64,000 nucleotides of DNA. Source: Clostridium sp. DL-VIII. GTDB taxonomy: Bacteria; Bacillota; Clostridia; Clostridiales; Clostridiaceae. Positions 10,684-19,667 of this stretch are shown piece by piece; position 1 is the stretch's first letter; every line of letters begins with the position of its first letter. The DNA lies in assembly GCF_000230835.1 (NCBI RefSeq), contig NZ_CM001240.1:5602279-5666278 (forward strand), in the 5' to 3' direction. A program made the translations under genes and the position numbers. The notes under the pieces are model-generated. The model was not told the origin of the DNA and did not search any database. It was given only the letters and a program-made list of their open reading frames with translations.

Positions 10684-12969
10684 TTATTTCTTTTGTATAA
10701 CATTTAATTCTGTATTAATAACAGTTAACAGTTCCTTTGGTATGTTAAACCTTGATCTCTTAGACATGCTGTCTATAGTCATGAGCCCCATCATAACCTT
10801 AAACTGTTGACTTTCAGCTATATCTCCAAAATATTTTATAAATACAGCTTTTGCCTGCTCATCTTTATAAAGTTCTTCAATTGTATCAAAAGTTGAATAA
10901 TGTCCTTCTTTTATAGCTACTTCTTGAACATTAGATAAATCGAATTTTTGGAACCAGTTAGTAACATGTGTTTGTTCTTCTGGTTTTTTAAGTATGTAGC
11001 TTTCATCTGCCTCTTTAACATGCTTCAAAATCATTTCATCAGTATAAATAGCTCCATTTTCATCAAAAGCCTCTGCCTTAATTTTGTTTTCTCCTAAAAC
11101 TAATTTAACTGCTTCAAATTTCTTTATTGGTTCATTGCTATTAATTTCACTTACGAATTCATTATTTACATACAGTTTAATATTATCAACATTTGAAATC
11201 ACCACTATATCATTTAACTCCTCATGCCTATTTACAAATCTGCTGCCAGCCAATTTAACAAAATGCTCCTTTGACCAATATGCTTTACAGAGATAAAAAG
11301 AATCTTTTTTTATCTTTCTGTCTATGGTTACTAGACCTTTTTGATTTCTCCCCTTTTCTCCTCCTTCATTTCTAATTTCGCTGCCAAAATCAAACATAGC
11401 CCATATATACCCGCCCAAAACAAATTCTCTCTCATTAAAAGTTTTTAGCGCATTATTTTGGAACAATAACTGATATTCTTCTGTATAATCCTTTACTGTT
11501 GGGTTATATGAATGAAGCTTAGGGTTAGTATCAACCCCGTATTCTGTAACCATAACTGGTATATTAGGTCTTGCCTTATGAAATTCATCTAATCTTTTTC
11601 CCAAGTCCTGCATTTCCTTATAATACCATCCGTAATATAAGTTATAACCTACAAAATCAGTCAATTCATTAAGCTTACTCTCATTAGCCACTGAGTGAAT
11701 ATTAGCCTGTGCTATAAATCTGTTGGAATCTAATTCTTTAGCCATAATTGCAAGTTCTTTTACCATTTCATGTATCTGTTCATTTTCTATTGCTATAGTG
11801 ATTTCATTTTGAACACCCCAGCAATAAATAGAACTATGATTATACGCCTGCTTAATTAATCTTTCTAACTGTTCCTTAGCATTTTTATTTTCCTTATCAG
11901 AAGTGGTTGGAATACTGATAAAAGGAATTTCAGCCCATACTAATATTCCCTCACGATCACAAAGGCTGTAAAAATAATCATTATGTTGATAATGAGCAAG
12001 TCTTATAGTATTTGCACCTATTTCTTTAATAATTGACATATCTAAATCCATGTGTTCTTTAGTTAAAGCATTACCAATACCTGCGAAATCCTGATGGCGG
12101 CTTACTCCATTAAACTTAATAGCTTTACCATTTAAAAATACTCCTCTATCTGGTGTTATTTCTATGGTCCTAAATCCAATTTCTATGCTTCGTTTATCAC
12201 ACATCATTTCTTCATAGTATAATTGTGCTTCAAATTTATAAAGATAAGGATTTTCTATTCCCTGCCACAATTCTGGATTATTTATTTCTTCTATTAATTC
12301 AAATTCCGAATCTTTAGATATGTTAATATTAACCGTTTTCTTAAATATTATTTTTTCTTCTTTATTTAATAATTTAAATTCAATCTTAGAAGCTTTTGTT
12401 TCTTTTAATTCATTTATGACTTTTCCATTTATTTTTAATTCAAACTTGTTCTCACAAATTCTCTTTTGAGTTAAGTATATGCCATCTCTACCGTTATCCA
12501 TTAAATCAAAGTGAAGATCATCTGCTACTACAAGGTTAACTTCACGATATATTCCTCCATAAAATGAAAAGTCAGCCATTAGTGGATATACATCGTCATG
12601 TCGACTGTTATCTACTATAATTGAAATAATGTTTTCTCCTAAATGTAAGAATGGATTTAAAAATACCCTAAACATTGAAAATCCACATTTACTGCTTCCA
12701 GCCAATTCTCCATTTACATATACTTTAGAAATAATAGCCGCGGCGCCTATTTCTAGAAATATAAATTTATTTAATTCCTTTTCTGTTATATCTAATTTTC
12801 TTTGATAACAGCATTCTCCTTTAAACATTCCCTCTCCGCTTTGCCCATCTACATCATTAAAACAATGGGGTAAAGTTACATTTTCACCTTCAGAGATTTC
12901 TTTTCCTATATATTCTTGAGTTTTTTCTTTAGTAAATATCCATTTATCATTTAAATTTATTACTTTCAC
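10684..12969 (-). CDS. GH2 family glycosidase (beta-galactosidase/glucuronidase type)
   Basis: The protein is ~760 residues: GH2 sugar-binding domain, immunoglobulin-like domain, TIM barrel and an extra C-terminal part. Counting from the upstream ATG (12984), the acid/base is Glu394 (WGVQNE) and the nucleophile Glu481 (MVTEYGVDT). The HYQHNDYFYSLCDREGILVW stretch before the barrel motif is typical. I prefer the GTG at 12969, because the ATGGAGG at 12984 is itself the Shine-Dalgarno sequence. No signal peptide is seen, so the substrate is an imported oligosaccharide or phospho-sugar. It lies downstream of the CelABC-type PTS on the same strand and may be co-transcribed through the hairpin at 13014-13036. 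Confidence 0.88.
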   Translation of the reverse strand: MKVINLNDKWIFTKEKTQEYIGKEISEGENVTLPHCFNDVDGQSGEGMFKGECCYQRKLDITEKELNKFIFLEIGAAAIISKVYVNGELAGSSKCGFSMFRVFLNPFLHLGENIISIIVDNSRHDDVYPLMADFSFYGGIYREVNLVVADDLHFDLMDNGRDGIYLTQKRICENKFELKINGKVINELKETKASKIEFKLLNKEEKIIFKKTVNINISKDSEFELIEEINNPELWQGIENPYLYKFEAQLYYEEMMCDKRSIEIGFRTIEITPDRGVFLNGKAIKFNGVSRHQDFAGIGNALTKEHMDLDMSIIKEIGANTIRLAHYQHNDYFYSLCDREGILVWAEIPFISIPTTSDKENKNAKEQLERLIKQAYNHSSIYCWGVQNEITIAIENEQIHEMVKELAIMAKELDSNRFIAQANIHSVANESKLNELTDFVGYNLYYGWYYKEMQDLGKRLDEFHKARPNIPVMVTEYGVDTNPKLHSYNPTVKDYTEEYQLLFQNNALKTFNEREFVLGGYIWAMFDFGSEIRNEGGEKGRNQKGLVTIDRKIKKDSFYLCKAYWSKEHFVKLAGSRFVNRHEELNDIVVISNVDNIKLYVNNEFVSEINSNEPIKKFEAVKLVLGENKIKAEAFDENGAIYTDEMILKHVKEADESYILKKPEEQTHVTNWFQKFDLSNVQEVAIKEGHYSTFDTIEELYKDEQAKAVFIKYFGDIAESQQFKVMMGLMTIDSMSKRSRFNIPKELLTVINTELNVIQKK

Positions 12970-13013
12970 AGCACTATCCTCCATATATACGTAATATCAA
13001 AAGTTAGAAATTC

Positions 13014-13036
13014 AACCATCACTAAAGGTGATGGTT
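13014..13036. other. Stem-loop between EIIC and GH2 genes
   Basis: AACCATCAC pairs with GTGATGGTT around a 5-nt loop. There is no T tract on the minus (coding) strand, so it is more likely an mRNA processing or stability structure than a strong terminator. On the plus strand a TTTTAAATT tail is present. Confidence 0.4.
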
Positions 13037-13131
13037 TTAAATTAAATTTTTTATTTAAATTTCCTTAGTTTAAGAAGAGAATTATTTAAATTTAATCTGC
13101 TCTTAATAACATTCTATATTTCTAAAATATG

Positions 13132-14400
13132 CTATTGATTTTCTGACTTTTGCTCTAATTCATAGGCTTCTTTGTCCGCTTTTCTAAAGAATGGATACCA
13201 CACTAAAGTTGATAGTCCTACAAGTGCAACTTGTAATACGGCTATCTTCCAGCTTCCTTCCATTAAACCGCTAAATATTATTGGCATTCCACTCATTGGC
13301 GTCATTCCTGCAACTCTTGGCACTATTCCTGTTACTGTCATAAAATACGCAATAGTTAAATTAATTGCATTCATAAACACAAATGGTATTACAAATTTAA
13401 AATTAAAAACAAGAGGTGTCCCAAAAACTAATGGTTCACTAATTCCAAATAAAGATGGTACTGCTGTCAGCTTTCCTAATGTTTTATATTGTTTACTTTT
13501 AGCTGCAAATAGCATAAGTAAGGCAAATCCAATTGCACTGGCAGACATTGTATATACACTTACAAATGCTCTACCTGTTATATTGGGAAGAGCTTCTCCT
13601 GCTGAATAAGCAGATAGTTGTGCTGCATCCATTGCTGTGAATATCGGCATCATAACTGAATAAATAACCAATGTTCCATGAATCCCAAAAAACCATAATA
13701 CTTGTGCAAATGTCCATAGAATTATTATTGATACAATATTTCCGCCAACACCTTGTAGTGGTGTTTGAATAAAACTATATATAAATTGGTGCATAGTTTT
13801 AAATGGCGTTGCAGCAAAAAGAGCTGATACTGTTAGAAATACAATAATAGATGCAAATCCAGGAAGCAAGCTGCTGAAACTATCAGATACAACTGGTGGC
13901 ACAGTTGAAGGCATCTTAATAGTAATCCCTTTTTGCTTGATATATACATATATTCTAGTTGATACTAAACTTATAATAATAGCTGAAAAAATTCCAGGTG
14001 CACCTAACCAATACATAGAAAGTGTAGTTCCTCCCTTATCTGTGGTAAACGGCGTTACTATGAAGAAACAAACCAAAGCTAATAATGCTGGTACCGTTCC
14101 CTCTTCCTTGTACTGTTTTGCATAGCTGCTTGCTATAGTTAAACCAAAAACTACAGCCAGGAAATTTGTTGAAAACATTATAGCTATATTTAATGCATAT
14201 GCAATTCCAGTTGCAGTAATAAAACCTTTCCATGCAGGTATTTGTAAGTTTAAAAACAATGCTGCAAATGCACCTAAAAGTGTAACTGGCATTGCCATCA
14301 TCATTCCTCCAGAAACACCATTTGCTATCTTACTTTTCTGAATCTTATTTAACATTGGAGATATTTTTTTAGATATAGCTTTTGCATCAAAATTTGACAT
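13132..14400 (-). CDS. celB: PTS lactose/cellobiose-family EIIC permease
   Basis: The 422-residue membrane protein belongs to the Lac/Cel EIIC family. About ten hydrophobic segments are visible, with the conserved GISEPLVFGTPLVFN motif near residue 315 and the MHQFIYSFIQTPLQGVGGN region. It translocates a beta-linked disaccharide as the last gene of the CelC-CelA-CelB cassette. The ribosome binding site GAGGAGGAC fits the ATG. The substrate (cellobiose, chitobiose or another diholoside) cannot be read from sequence; the downstream GH2 enzyme hints at a galactoside or glucuronide-type substrate. Confidence 0.9.
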   Translation of the reverse strand: MSNFDAKAISKKISPMLNKIQKSKIANGVSGGMMMAMPVTLLGAFAALFLNLQIPAWKGFITATGIAYALNIAIMFSTNFLAVVFGLTIASSYAKQYKEEGTVPALLALVCFFIVTPFTTDKGGTTLSMYWLGAPGIFSAIIISLVSTRIYVYIKQKGITIKMPSTVPPVVSDSFSSLLPGFASIIVFLTVSALFAATPFKTMHQFIYSFIQTPLQGVGGNIVSIIILWTFAQVLWFFGIHGTLVIYSVMMPIFTAMDAAQLSAYSAGEALPNITGRAFVSVYTMSASAIGFALLMLFAAKSKQYKTLGKLTAVPSLFGISEPLVFGTPLVFNFKFVIPFVFMNAINLTIAYFMTVTGIVPRVAGMTPMSGMPIIFSGLMEGSWKIAVLQVALVGLSTLVWYPFFRKADKEAYELEQKSENQ

Positions 14401-14443
14401 ATTAAGTCCTCCTCAAAAAATATTTATAATAATATTTTTTTAA

Positions 14444-14749
14444 TTAATCTAATAATGCAAGGGCATCCTTTAACACTTTTTCACCGTTAAGAGTTCCATA
14501 ATCCATCATATCTATAACCGCTACTTTAATTCCCTTTGGTTCATATTGTTCCTTCATTTCATCTGCCATATATTCAATTTGAGGTCCTAAAAGTAAAACT
14601 TCTGTTGGTTCCTCATATTCCTCAAATTTTGCTTCTGACATAGCAATGATTTTTGCTTCAATTCCTTGCTTTTTTGCACTTTCCTGCATTCTAGCCATTA
14701 AAATACTTGTTGACATACCTGCTGCACATACTAAAGTTATATATCTCAT
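14444..14749 (-). CDS. celA: PTS lactose/cellobiose-family EIIB
   Basis: A 101-residue cytoplasmic EIIB. The phosphocysteine is Cys8 in LVCAAGMSTSIL, and the VLLLGPQIEYM strand near residue 52 is a family hallmark. It takes phosphate from EIIA (14836-15153) and passes it to sugar bound by EIIC (13132-14400). It is 43 bp upstream of EIIC with its own AGGAGGAAG site. Confidence 0.92.
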   Translation of the reverse strand: MRYITLVCAAGMSTSILMARMQESAKKQGIEAKIIAMSEAKFEEYEEPTEVLLLGPQIEYMADEMKEQYEPKGIKVAVIDMMDYGTLNGEKVLKDALALLD

Positions 14750-14835
14750 TTTTTCTTCCTCCTAAAACTCTATTATTAATTTTATTTATATCTTGTTATC
14801 AAACTAATTAAATTTATTTTTACTTTATTTAACAA

Positions 14836-15153
14836 TTATTTTCTAAACTCCTCATACATAAAAACCATTTCTTTAGCTAAATCTCTTACAGTCATAGCAT
14901 TCATTAAATGATCTTGTGCGTGCACCATAAGTAAACTTATCTCTACACTTTCTCCTGCTGCTTCTTTTTGAATTAACTTGGTTTGGAAATCATGGGCTTT
15001 ATTTAAGGCTTCATTAGCTTCCTTTATTTTTTCCTTCGCTAATTCAAAATCACCTCCTTTTGCCGCCTTAATAGCTGCCATTGCTTTGCTTCTAGCATTC
15101 CCTCCATTTATGACTAATTCCATGACTATTTGCTCCATTGATAATATTTCCAT
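14836..15153 (-). CDS. celC: PTS lactose/cellobiose-family EIIA
   Basis: A 105-residue helical EIIA and first gene of the cassette. The active histidine is His78 in SLLMVHAQDHLMNAM; His82 of the same motif is also kept. It carries phosphate from HPr to the EIIB encoded next. A sigma-54-type promoter lies 52 bp upstream, and the adjacent gene encodes a LevR-like activator, so expression is expected to need sigma-54. Confidence 0.92.
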   Translation of the reverse strand: MEILSMEQIVMELVINGGNARSKAMAAIKAAKGGDFELAKEKIKEANEALNKAHDFQTKLIQKEAAGESVEISLLMVHAQDHLMNAMTVRDLAKEMVFMYEEFRK

Positions 15154-15204
15154 TACTTCACCTTCTACTCTGATTATTTGATTTGCTTCTTGCTAATATA
15201 TATA

Positions 15205-15219
15205 GCAAACTTCATGCCA
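15205..15219 (-). promoter_or_regulatory. Sigma-54 (-24/-12) promoter of the EIIA-EIIB-EIIC operon
   Basis: The minus strand reads TGGCATGAAGTTTGC, matching the consensus TGGCAC-N5-TTGC at 9 of 10 fixed positions with exact GG-GC spacing. Transcription would start near 15194, about 40 bp before the EIIA start. The neighbouring activator with a GAYTGA loop supports it. Confidence 0.8.
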
Positions 15220-15344
15220 ACATAAAAAAATTAATATAAAATATTTTTCAATTTCTTTACCCCTTGCATTTTAGCCTTTTTAGGTTAATAAAAAAAAGCT
15301 TTTAAAAAGTATTTATGTGCTTTACTTTTCAAAAACTTTTCAAT

Positions 15345-15361
15345 GCACATCAAGAATGTGC
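15345..15361. promoter_or_regulatory. Dyad, candidate activator binding site (UAS)
   Basis: GCACATCAAGAATGTGC is a 6-bp-arm dyad about 130 bp upstream of the -24 element, just after the activator's stop codon. A third ATGTGC lies at 15315-15320. Distance and symmetry fit an enhancer for the LevR-like protein. It could instead be a weak terminator, but no T tract follows. Confidence 0.5.
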
Positions 15362-15362
15362 T

Positions 15363-18053
15363 TTATTTTTTTCTACTCTTCATAATAAATAGATTCATAA
15401 GATAACATATTTCATCATCTGAAATATAAATTGTATACTTAGTATTTAATATTGAACATTCACTCTTTATTATTCTATATAATTCCAAATTTTCTTTTAT
15501 ATATGAATCAGTATTTGCATATGTATCTATTACTCCATTATCGCATAATCTATCAATCATTACTGCCATATGAAGAGTTATTCCTATAATTGCATTTGAT
15601 GTTAATTTTATATTTAGTAACTTAGTAACTGTTGTAATAAATCTCCTTATATCACTAAGAACTACTTTCCCTTCTATTTTCTTTAACTGATGTTCTAAGG
15701 TATCCTCCATCTTAGCGTAAACTTTTTCTCTATTTATTAAGTCTTGTATATTTTCTATGCAATTACCTTCAATAACATCATCTAAATTATATTGCAGATA
15801 GTCACTTTCAAGTTCAAAAGGACTAACTAAACAAATTATTTGATATTTATTTGATAATTTATCTAATCTACTGTATATGCTTTCTTTTCCTATGATATTA
15901 ACAGGAACAATTTCTAGAAAATTATTTTCAAATTTGAGCGTTCTTTCTAATAATGCTTTCATTGCTTTAGCACTGCCTTCGCCAGTAGTACATACTGTTA
16001 CAATTGCTAGCTTTCTTTCTTCAGGATCATCTGGAATATAATCTAATACATTATTATCGTATAAATTATTTACCTCTAAGGTATCTCTATATATTTCATC
16101 TAAGGTGTACCCAAGCATCGCTTTTCTAGTTGCTTCAATACAATGCAGCGTACTTACTAATGGAATTGTCCTTGTCTTCAATTTAAATTCTTTTTCTATT
16201 TCTCTGCCAAATGTAACTAGTGACCCCATATCCACTAAAAATAAAATATCTGATTTAATACCATTTTCTCTTACATAATCCTTAGTCTTCTCCAATATAA
16301 TCTGTGGCTTTTCTTCTATTGGCGCATTTATTCCCTTTGCATATTGTGTTCCTAAGAGTCCATTTACTGCATTAACCATGGATGTAGCAGTTCCTTCACC
16401 ATGAGCAATAATTATTACATTTACATCATTCCGTTTATTTCTTATTTTTTCACTATTGTAAATTAAAAACATAGTTAAAAATCCTGCTTCGTCAATAGGA
16501 ACTTCTCTGTCTATAGATTCTTCTATTATCTTCAAAGCCTCTAGTGCAATATTAAATTCTTTATTATATTCTTTCCTTATTTTATTTAACTTTGGATTTT
16601 CAATTTTTTTATTTCTCTTAATTCTATCTATGGAATTACTAATATGGACTGCTAAGCCATATTGTATCTGTTTATCAAGCTCTCTTTTTAATTCTGCTTC
16701 ACAAAAATTAATTACCCTTTTTATTATATCCATAATATATGGCTCTATAATATTCTCTAAATTCGTTGAGTCAACTTTATTATGAAATCTAATCATGTAA
16801 TTTTTAAAATAGTCTTCTATATCACTCTCCATTTCTTCTTCAAATTGTTTCCCTTCAACCCCTTTCGCTTTAAGTTCCCTAGTTTTTGCTTCTAACATCT
16901 CATAAATATTTTCATCTTGGTCCTTTTCCTCAAAAATCATTTGTTTTTCATCTTTATCAAAAATACAGTATCTGTTATTTATATCAATTAACTTATTCCA
17001 TAACTGTCTATGCTCAACTTCTTTATATAATCCTTCTCTTATATAAGGCTGCAATTCTAAACTGCTAATCCTTATATCTTCCTTTCTATTAGAAAGAAAA
17101 TCTGCATATGCTTTAGCACAAGTGAGCTGGATATCAGACTTTAGCTGCCCTATATTATTGGGACAATCGTAAAACAAAAATGCCTTTAATGAATTTACTG
17201 ATACTTTAATGCTCTTTCCTAAACGGCTAGACTCTTCAATCATAAACTGTTTTATAAGGTTAAATCTCTCTTCAATTCCCCTATTTCTTAAAGCTGGTAT
17301 ATTTATAACCATTGGAATTCTTCTGCTGAAGGTTTGAAGTAAGTTCATGTTTGGATCTTCAGTTGTAGCTGTTATAATAATTACCTTTGCACTTCTTTCG
17401 CTGTCAGTTTCCCCAAGTCTTCTGTATACTCCTCTATCCATAAAGGTAAAAAACATTTCCTGCCCCTCTGCTGGCAGCCTATGAACTTCATCTAAAAATA
17501 GAATTCCTCCATCAGCTTTTTCTAAAAGACCTTCTTTATCAAAATCTGCACCTGTATAAGCACCTTTTTTTACTCCAAACAATTGTCCAAGTAATAGCTG
17601 AGGATTATTAGCATAATCAGCACAATTGAATGTTATAAAAGGACTGTCTTTAGATTTTACTTTCATTTCAATTGCATACTTATATATTATCCCTGCAAAA
17701 GTAGACTTACCAACACCAGTTTCTCCAAGAAGTAATATGTTCATTCCATTAGGTGGATATAATATGGCTGCTTTAGCTTGTTCTATAGCTGTATATAAAC
17801 TCGGATTAGCTTCAGAAAACTTATTTATTATGGATACTACTGGAACTTCAATTCTTTCATTTGCGGCAATGAATAATGTTGGTTTCCCTTTTAACTTTAT
17901 TACCTTCCCTTCACTTGCTAGCTTATTTAAATCGGTACTTACATTACCTCTAATAAGATTTAGCTCTTCGGCAATTTCAGTTGCAGAGCAGCCTTTTGGA
18001 TTTGTACTCGTTTTCTCTTTGAGTTTCATAAGAACTAATTCAATTCTCTTCAT
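15363..18053 (-). CDS. LevR/CelR-type sigma-54-dependent PTS regulator
   Basis: An 896-residue activator. Order: N-terminal winged helix (1-60), AAA+ domain with Walker A GETGVGKS (110-117), sigma-54-contact loop GAYTGA (163-168) and Walker B GILFLDEVHRL. Then come a PRD domain (about 460-560), an EIIA-Man-like domain (about 570-690, IIAHGEGTATS with a candidate phosphohistidine), an EIIB-like segment (AIVTVCTTGEGSA) and a second PRD (about 790-890, HMAVMIDRL). Such proteins are switched by PTS phosphorylation and drive sigma-54 promoters. Its target is most likely the promoter at 15205-15219. Confidence 0.93.
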   Translation of the reverse strand: MKRIELVLMKLKEKTSTNPKGCSATEIAEELNLIRGNVSTDLNKLASEGKVIKLKGKPTLFIAANERIEVPVVSIINKFSEANPSLYTAIEQAKAAILYPPNGMNILLLGETGVGKSTFAGIIYKYAIEMKVKSKDSPFITFNCADYANNPQLLLGQLFGVKKGAYTGADFDKEGLLEKADGGILFLDEVHRLPAEGQEMFFTFMDRGVYRRLGETDSERSAKVIIITATTEDPNMNLLQTFSRRIPMVINIPALRNRGIEERFNLIKQFMIEESSRLGKSIKVSVNSLKAFLFYDCPNNIGQLKSDIQLTCAKAYADFLSNRKEDIRISSLELQPYIREGLYKEVEHRQLWNKLIDINNRYCIFDKDEKQMIFEEKDQDENIYEMLEAKTRELKAKGVEGKQFEEEMESDIEDYFKNYMIRFHNKVDSTNLENIIEPYIMDIIKRVINFCEAELKRELDKQIQYGLAVHISNSIDRIKRNKKIENPKLNKIRKEYNKEFNIALEALKIIEESIDREVPIDEAGFLTMFLIYNSEKIRNKRNDVNVIIIAHGEGTATSMVNAVNGLLGTQYAKGINAPIEEKPQIILEKTKDYVRENGIKSDILFLVDMGSLVTFGREIEKEFKLKTRTIPLVSTLHCIEATRKAMLGYTLDEIYRDTLEVNNLYDNNVLDYIPDDPEERKLAIVTVCTTGEGSAKAMKALLERTLKFENNFLEIVPVNIIGKESIYSRLDKLSNKYQIICLVSPFELESDYLQYNLDDVIEGNCIENIQDLINREKVYAKMEDTLEHQLKKIEGKVVLSDIRRFITTVTKLLNIKLTSNAIIGITLHMAVMIDRLCDNGVIDTYANTDSYIKENLELYRIIKSECSILNTKYTIYISDDEICYLMNLFIMKSRKK

Positions 18054-18256
18054 AAATCACTTTCCTCTTTCTTAACTCTTCTATAATCTTAAATGCCGTT
18101 TTTAATTCGCACGTAATATGTACTTTATTATACTTAAATACTAACATATATTTATATTCTCACCTATATTAAATACTATGTTTAAAATATTCCAACAAAA
18201 AATAACTACACATAATTATGTTAAATTTGAGTATATCATAATAACAAAATAAAAAA

Positions 18257-18312
18257 ACCACGAAAATTAAAATTAAATTTTCGTGGGGTTCATGGTGAGT
18301 AGGAAGCATCAG
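18257..18312 (-). repeat. tmRNA-3'-end-like terminator cassette R2 (degenerate)
   Basis: AACCACGAAAATT and AATTTTCGTGG form a hairpin followed by GTTCATGGTGAGTAGGAAGC, a diverged form of the shared GTTTCATGGTGGAGGCGAAGC. It lies 71 bp after the barstar stop codon on the minus strand. The rest of the 18054-18382 gap holds the activator's promoter region and no other gene. Confidence 0.5.
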
Positions 18313-18382
18313 TAGCATCCCTATTTTTTGTTAGTTATAATTATTTTTTCATTTTTATCCCCTATTTCTTAAAATTCACCTT

Positions 18383-18667
18383 CTAAGAAATAATTATATT
18401 AAGTTTTCCTCCAGTAAATTTTTCTGCTTCATTAAAAATTTCCAAGGTATTTTCAGCATAATCACCTAATAAGTCTTTACTTTTTTGGAAGTCAACCCAT
18501 TCAATTGTAACTGGCAACTGAATATCAGCAGTTAGACAATCCCATAGTGCATCTAAGTTTTCACCGTAATGCGCAGGAAGCTGTAATTCCTGCTTTAAAA
18601 TTTTGTGTAAAATATTTTTATCCGTAAGCTTACTGCCTTGTATCACTACTTTATTCAAGCTATTCAC
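18383..18667 (-). CDS. Barstar-like ribonuclease inhibitor
   Basis: The 94-residue cytoplasmic protein has the barstar fold. It starts with a beta strand (KVVIQGSKL), has the PAHYGENLDALWDCLT helix-loop that in barstar blocks the barnase active site, and ends with a strand after TLEIFNEAEKF. It neutralises the barnase homologue encoded just upstream (18880-19401) before that enzyme is exported. The two genes are separated by 212 bp carrying a dispersed repeat, so they may not be strictly co-transcribed. Confidence 0.92.
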   Translation of the reverse strand: MNSLNKVVIQGSKLTDKNILHKILKQELQLPAHYGENLDALWDCLTADIQLPVTIEWVDFQKSKDLLGDYAENTLEIFNEAEKFTGGKLNIIIS

Positions 18668-18683
18668 CTCCTACATCCTTTGA

Positions 18684-18880
18684 AATAAAAAAATCGCAGG
18701 CGCCTGTGGGAGCCGGAGATTTTTTTACGCATCTGCCTTTCCAAACTCATGTGAGGAAAATCTGGCAGGCGAGCATAATTATTTTTTATTCTTTTTGAGC
18801 GATTTAACTATAGTAAAATGGCCATTATAATAATTATCCTAAGATTTAAATTTATTATAGATTCCTAAAGAATAAAAAAC
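18684..18880. repeat. Dispersed ~195-bp structured repeat, copy 2
   Basis: This is the second copy of the repeat at 1107-1300, sharing AAATAAAAAAATCGCAGGCG at one end and TTCCTAAAGAATAAAAAA at the other, with several substitutions between. It fills the whole space between the barnase and barstar genes. Confidence 0.65.
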
Positions 18881-19401
18881 TATTTTCCCTTATATAATAC
18901 TTTGAATGTTTTGTAATGATCTGAGGTAGAGTAAATTAATCCATCATTTGAATAAAGAATCCTATCATCCCCACGATGTCCTCCATTATAGTTAATATCG
19001 CACTCATGCCAAATTCTATTAGCCGCATCTGGAAGAGATTTTTCAGCATTCTTAAAAACATCTCCTCCTATGCTTTTACCAGGTGCTACTTTACTAAGAT
19101 CGTCTCCTGGCTTCCATCCAAGCTTATCAGCCTGTGCTTTTGTTATAAAATTTTCAGGCAAGGTTCCATTTTTATGTATATAATCTGCAACGCCTTGAAA
19201 ATCATTAATTACTTTTTTATTTTTTGAATCTCCATTTTGGCCAGAATCCATATTTTCATCTTCTGATTTTATAGTTTCTGCCTTGTTATCCTGCTGATTA
19301 TTTACAGCAGTTTTATTTGCTGCTGCACACCCAAATAAACTTATAAACATAAGTAAAAGTATAAAAACAACAGAAATTTTCTTTATAAATAATTTTTTCA
19401 T
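18880..19401 (-). CDS. Barnase-like secreted ribonuclease (lipoprotein)
   Basis: A 173-residue N1/T1-family RNase. A lipoprotein signal is visible (hydrophobic 9-23, lipobox ending at Cys25 in ISLFGC), then a charged linker to about residue 64, then a barnase domain. Catalytic residues Glu133 (WHECDINY), Arg147 (DDRILYS) and His162 (STSDHYKTF) have exactly the 14- and 15-residue spacing of barnase Glu73, Arg87 and His102. VAPGKSIGGDVF is also conserved. The lipobox predicts attachment to the outer membrane face rather than free secretion. It pairs with barstar at 18383. Confidence 0.93.
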   Translation of the reverse strand: MKKLFIKKISVVFILLLMFISLFGCAAANKTAVNNQQDNKAETIKSEDENMDSGQNGDSKNKKVINDFQGVADYIHKNGTLPENFITKAQADKLGWKPGDDLSKVAPGKSIGGDVFKNAEKSLPDAANRIWHECDINYNGGHRGDDRILYSNDGLIYSTSDHYKTFKVLYKGK

Positions 19402-19667
19402 TTTTTAATCCTCCATCTAAGAAAACCTCTTATAACTTAATATTATATCCTAAGCAGAAGAACTAGTACACATATCAAATTCAATGTTTATTCTATTTTC
19501 TTCTTTATTTCAAGCTTACCCTTTGTACTAATATTAATTTTTAAGTATAGCTGTTGCAACACAAAAGGATTTAAATCCTACTCTTCCGCCCATTAAATTA
19601 ATCTCTAGTCGATTCTTTTATATACTTCTTCTCTTTAATCTTCAATAGCTGAAATTTATTATATCTG
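19402..19667. other. Intergenic stretch with a possible coding tail
   Basis: Promoter of the barnase-like gene is expected near 19402-19500. At 19537-19611 the minus strand has a short open frame ending in VGFKSFCVATAILKN, which looks like the C-terminal tail of a lost gene. No family is assigned. Confidence 0.25.

Noticed and set aside
13172-13609. 145-codon plus-strand gene
   Set aside because: Antisense shadow of the EIIC permease with no ribosome binding site.
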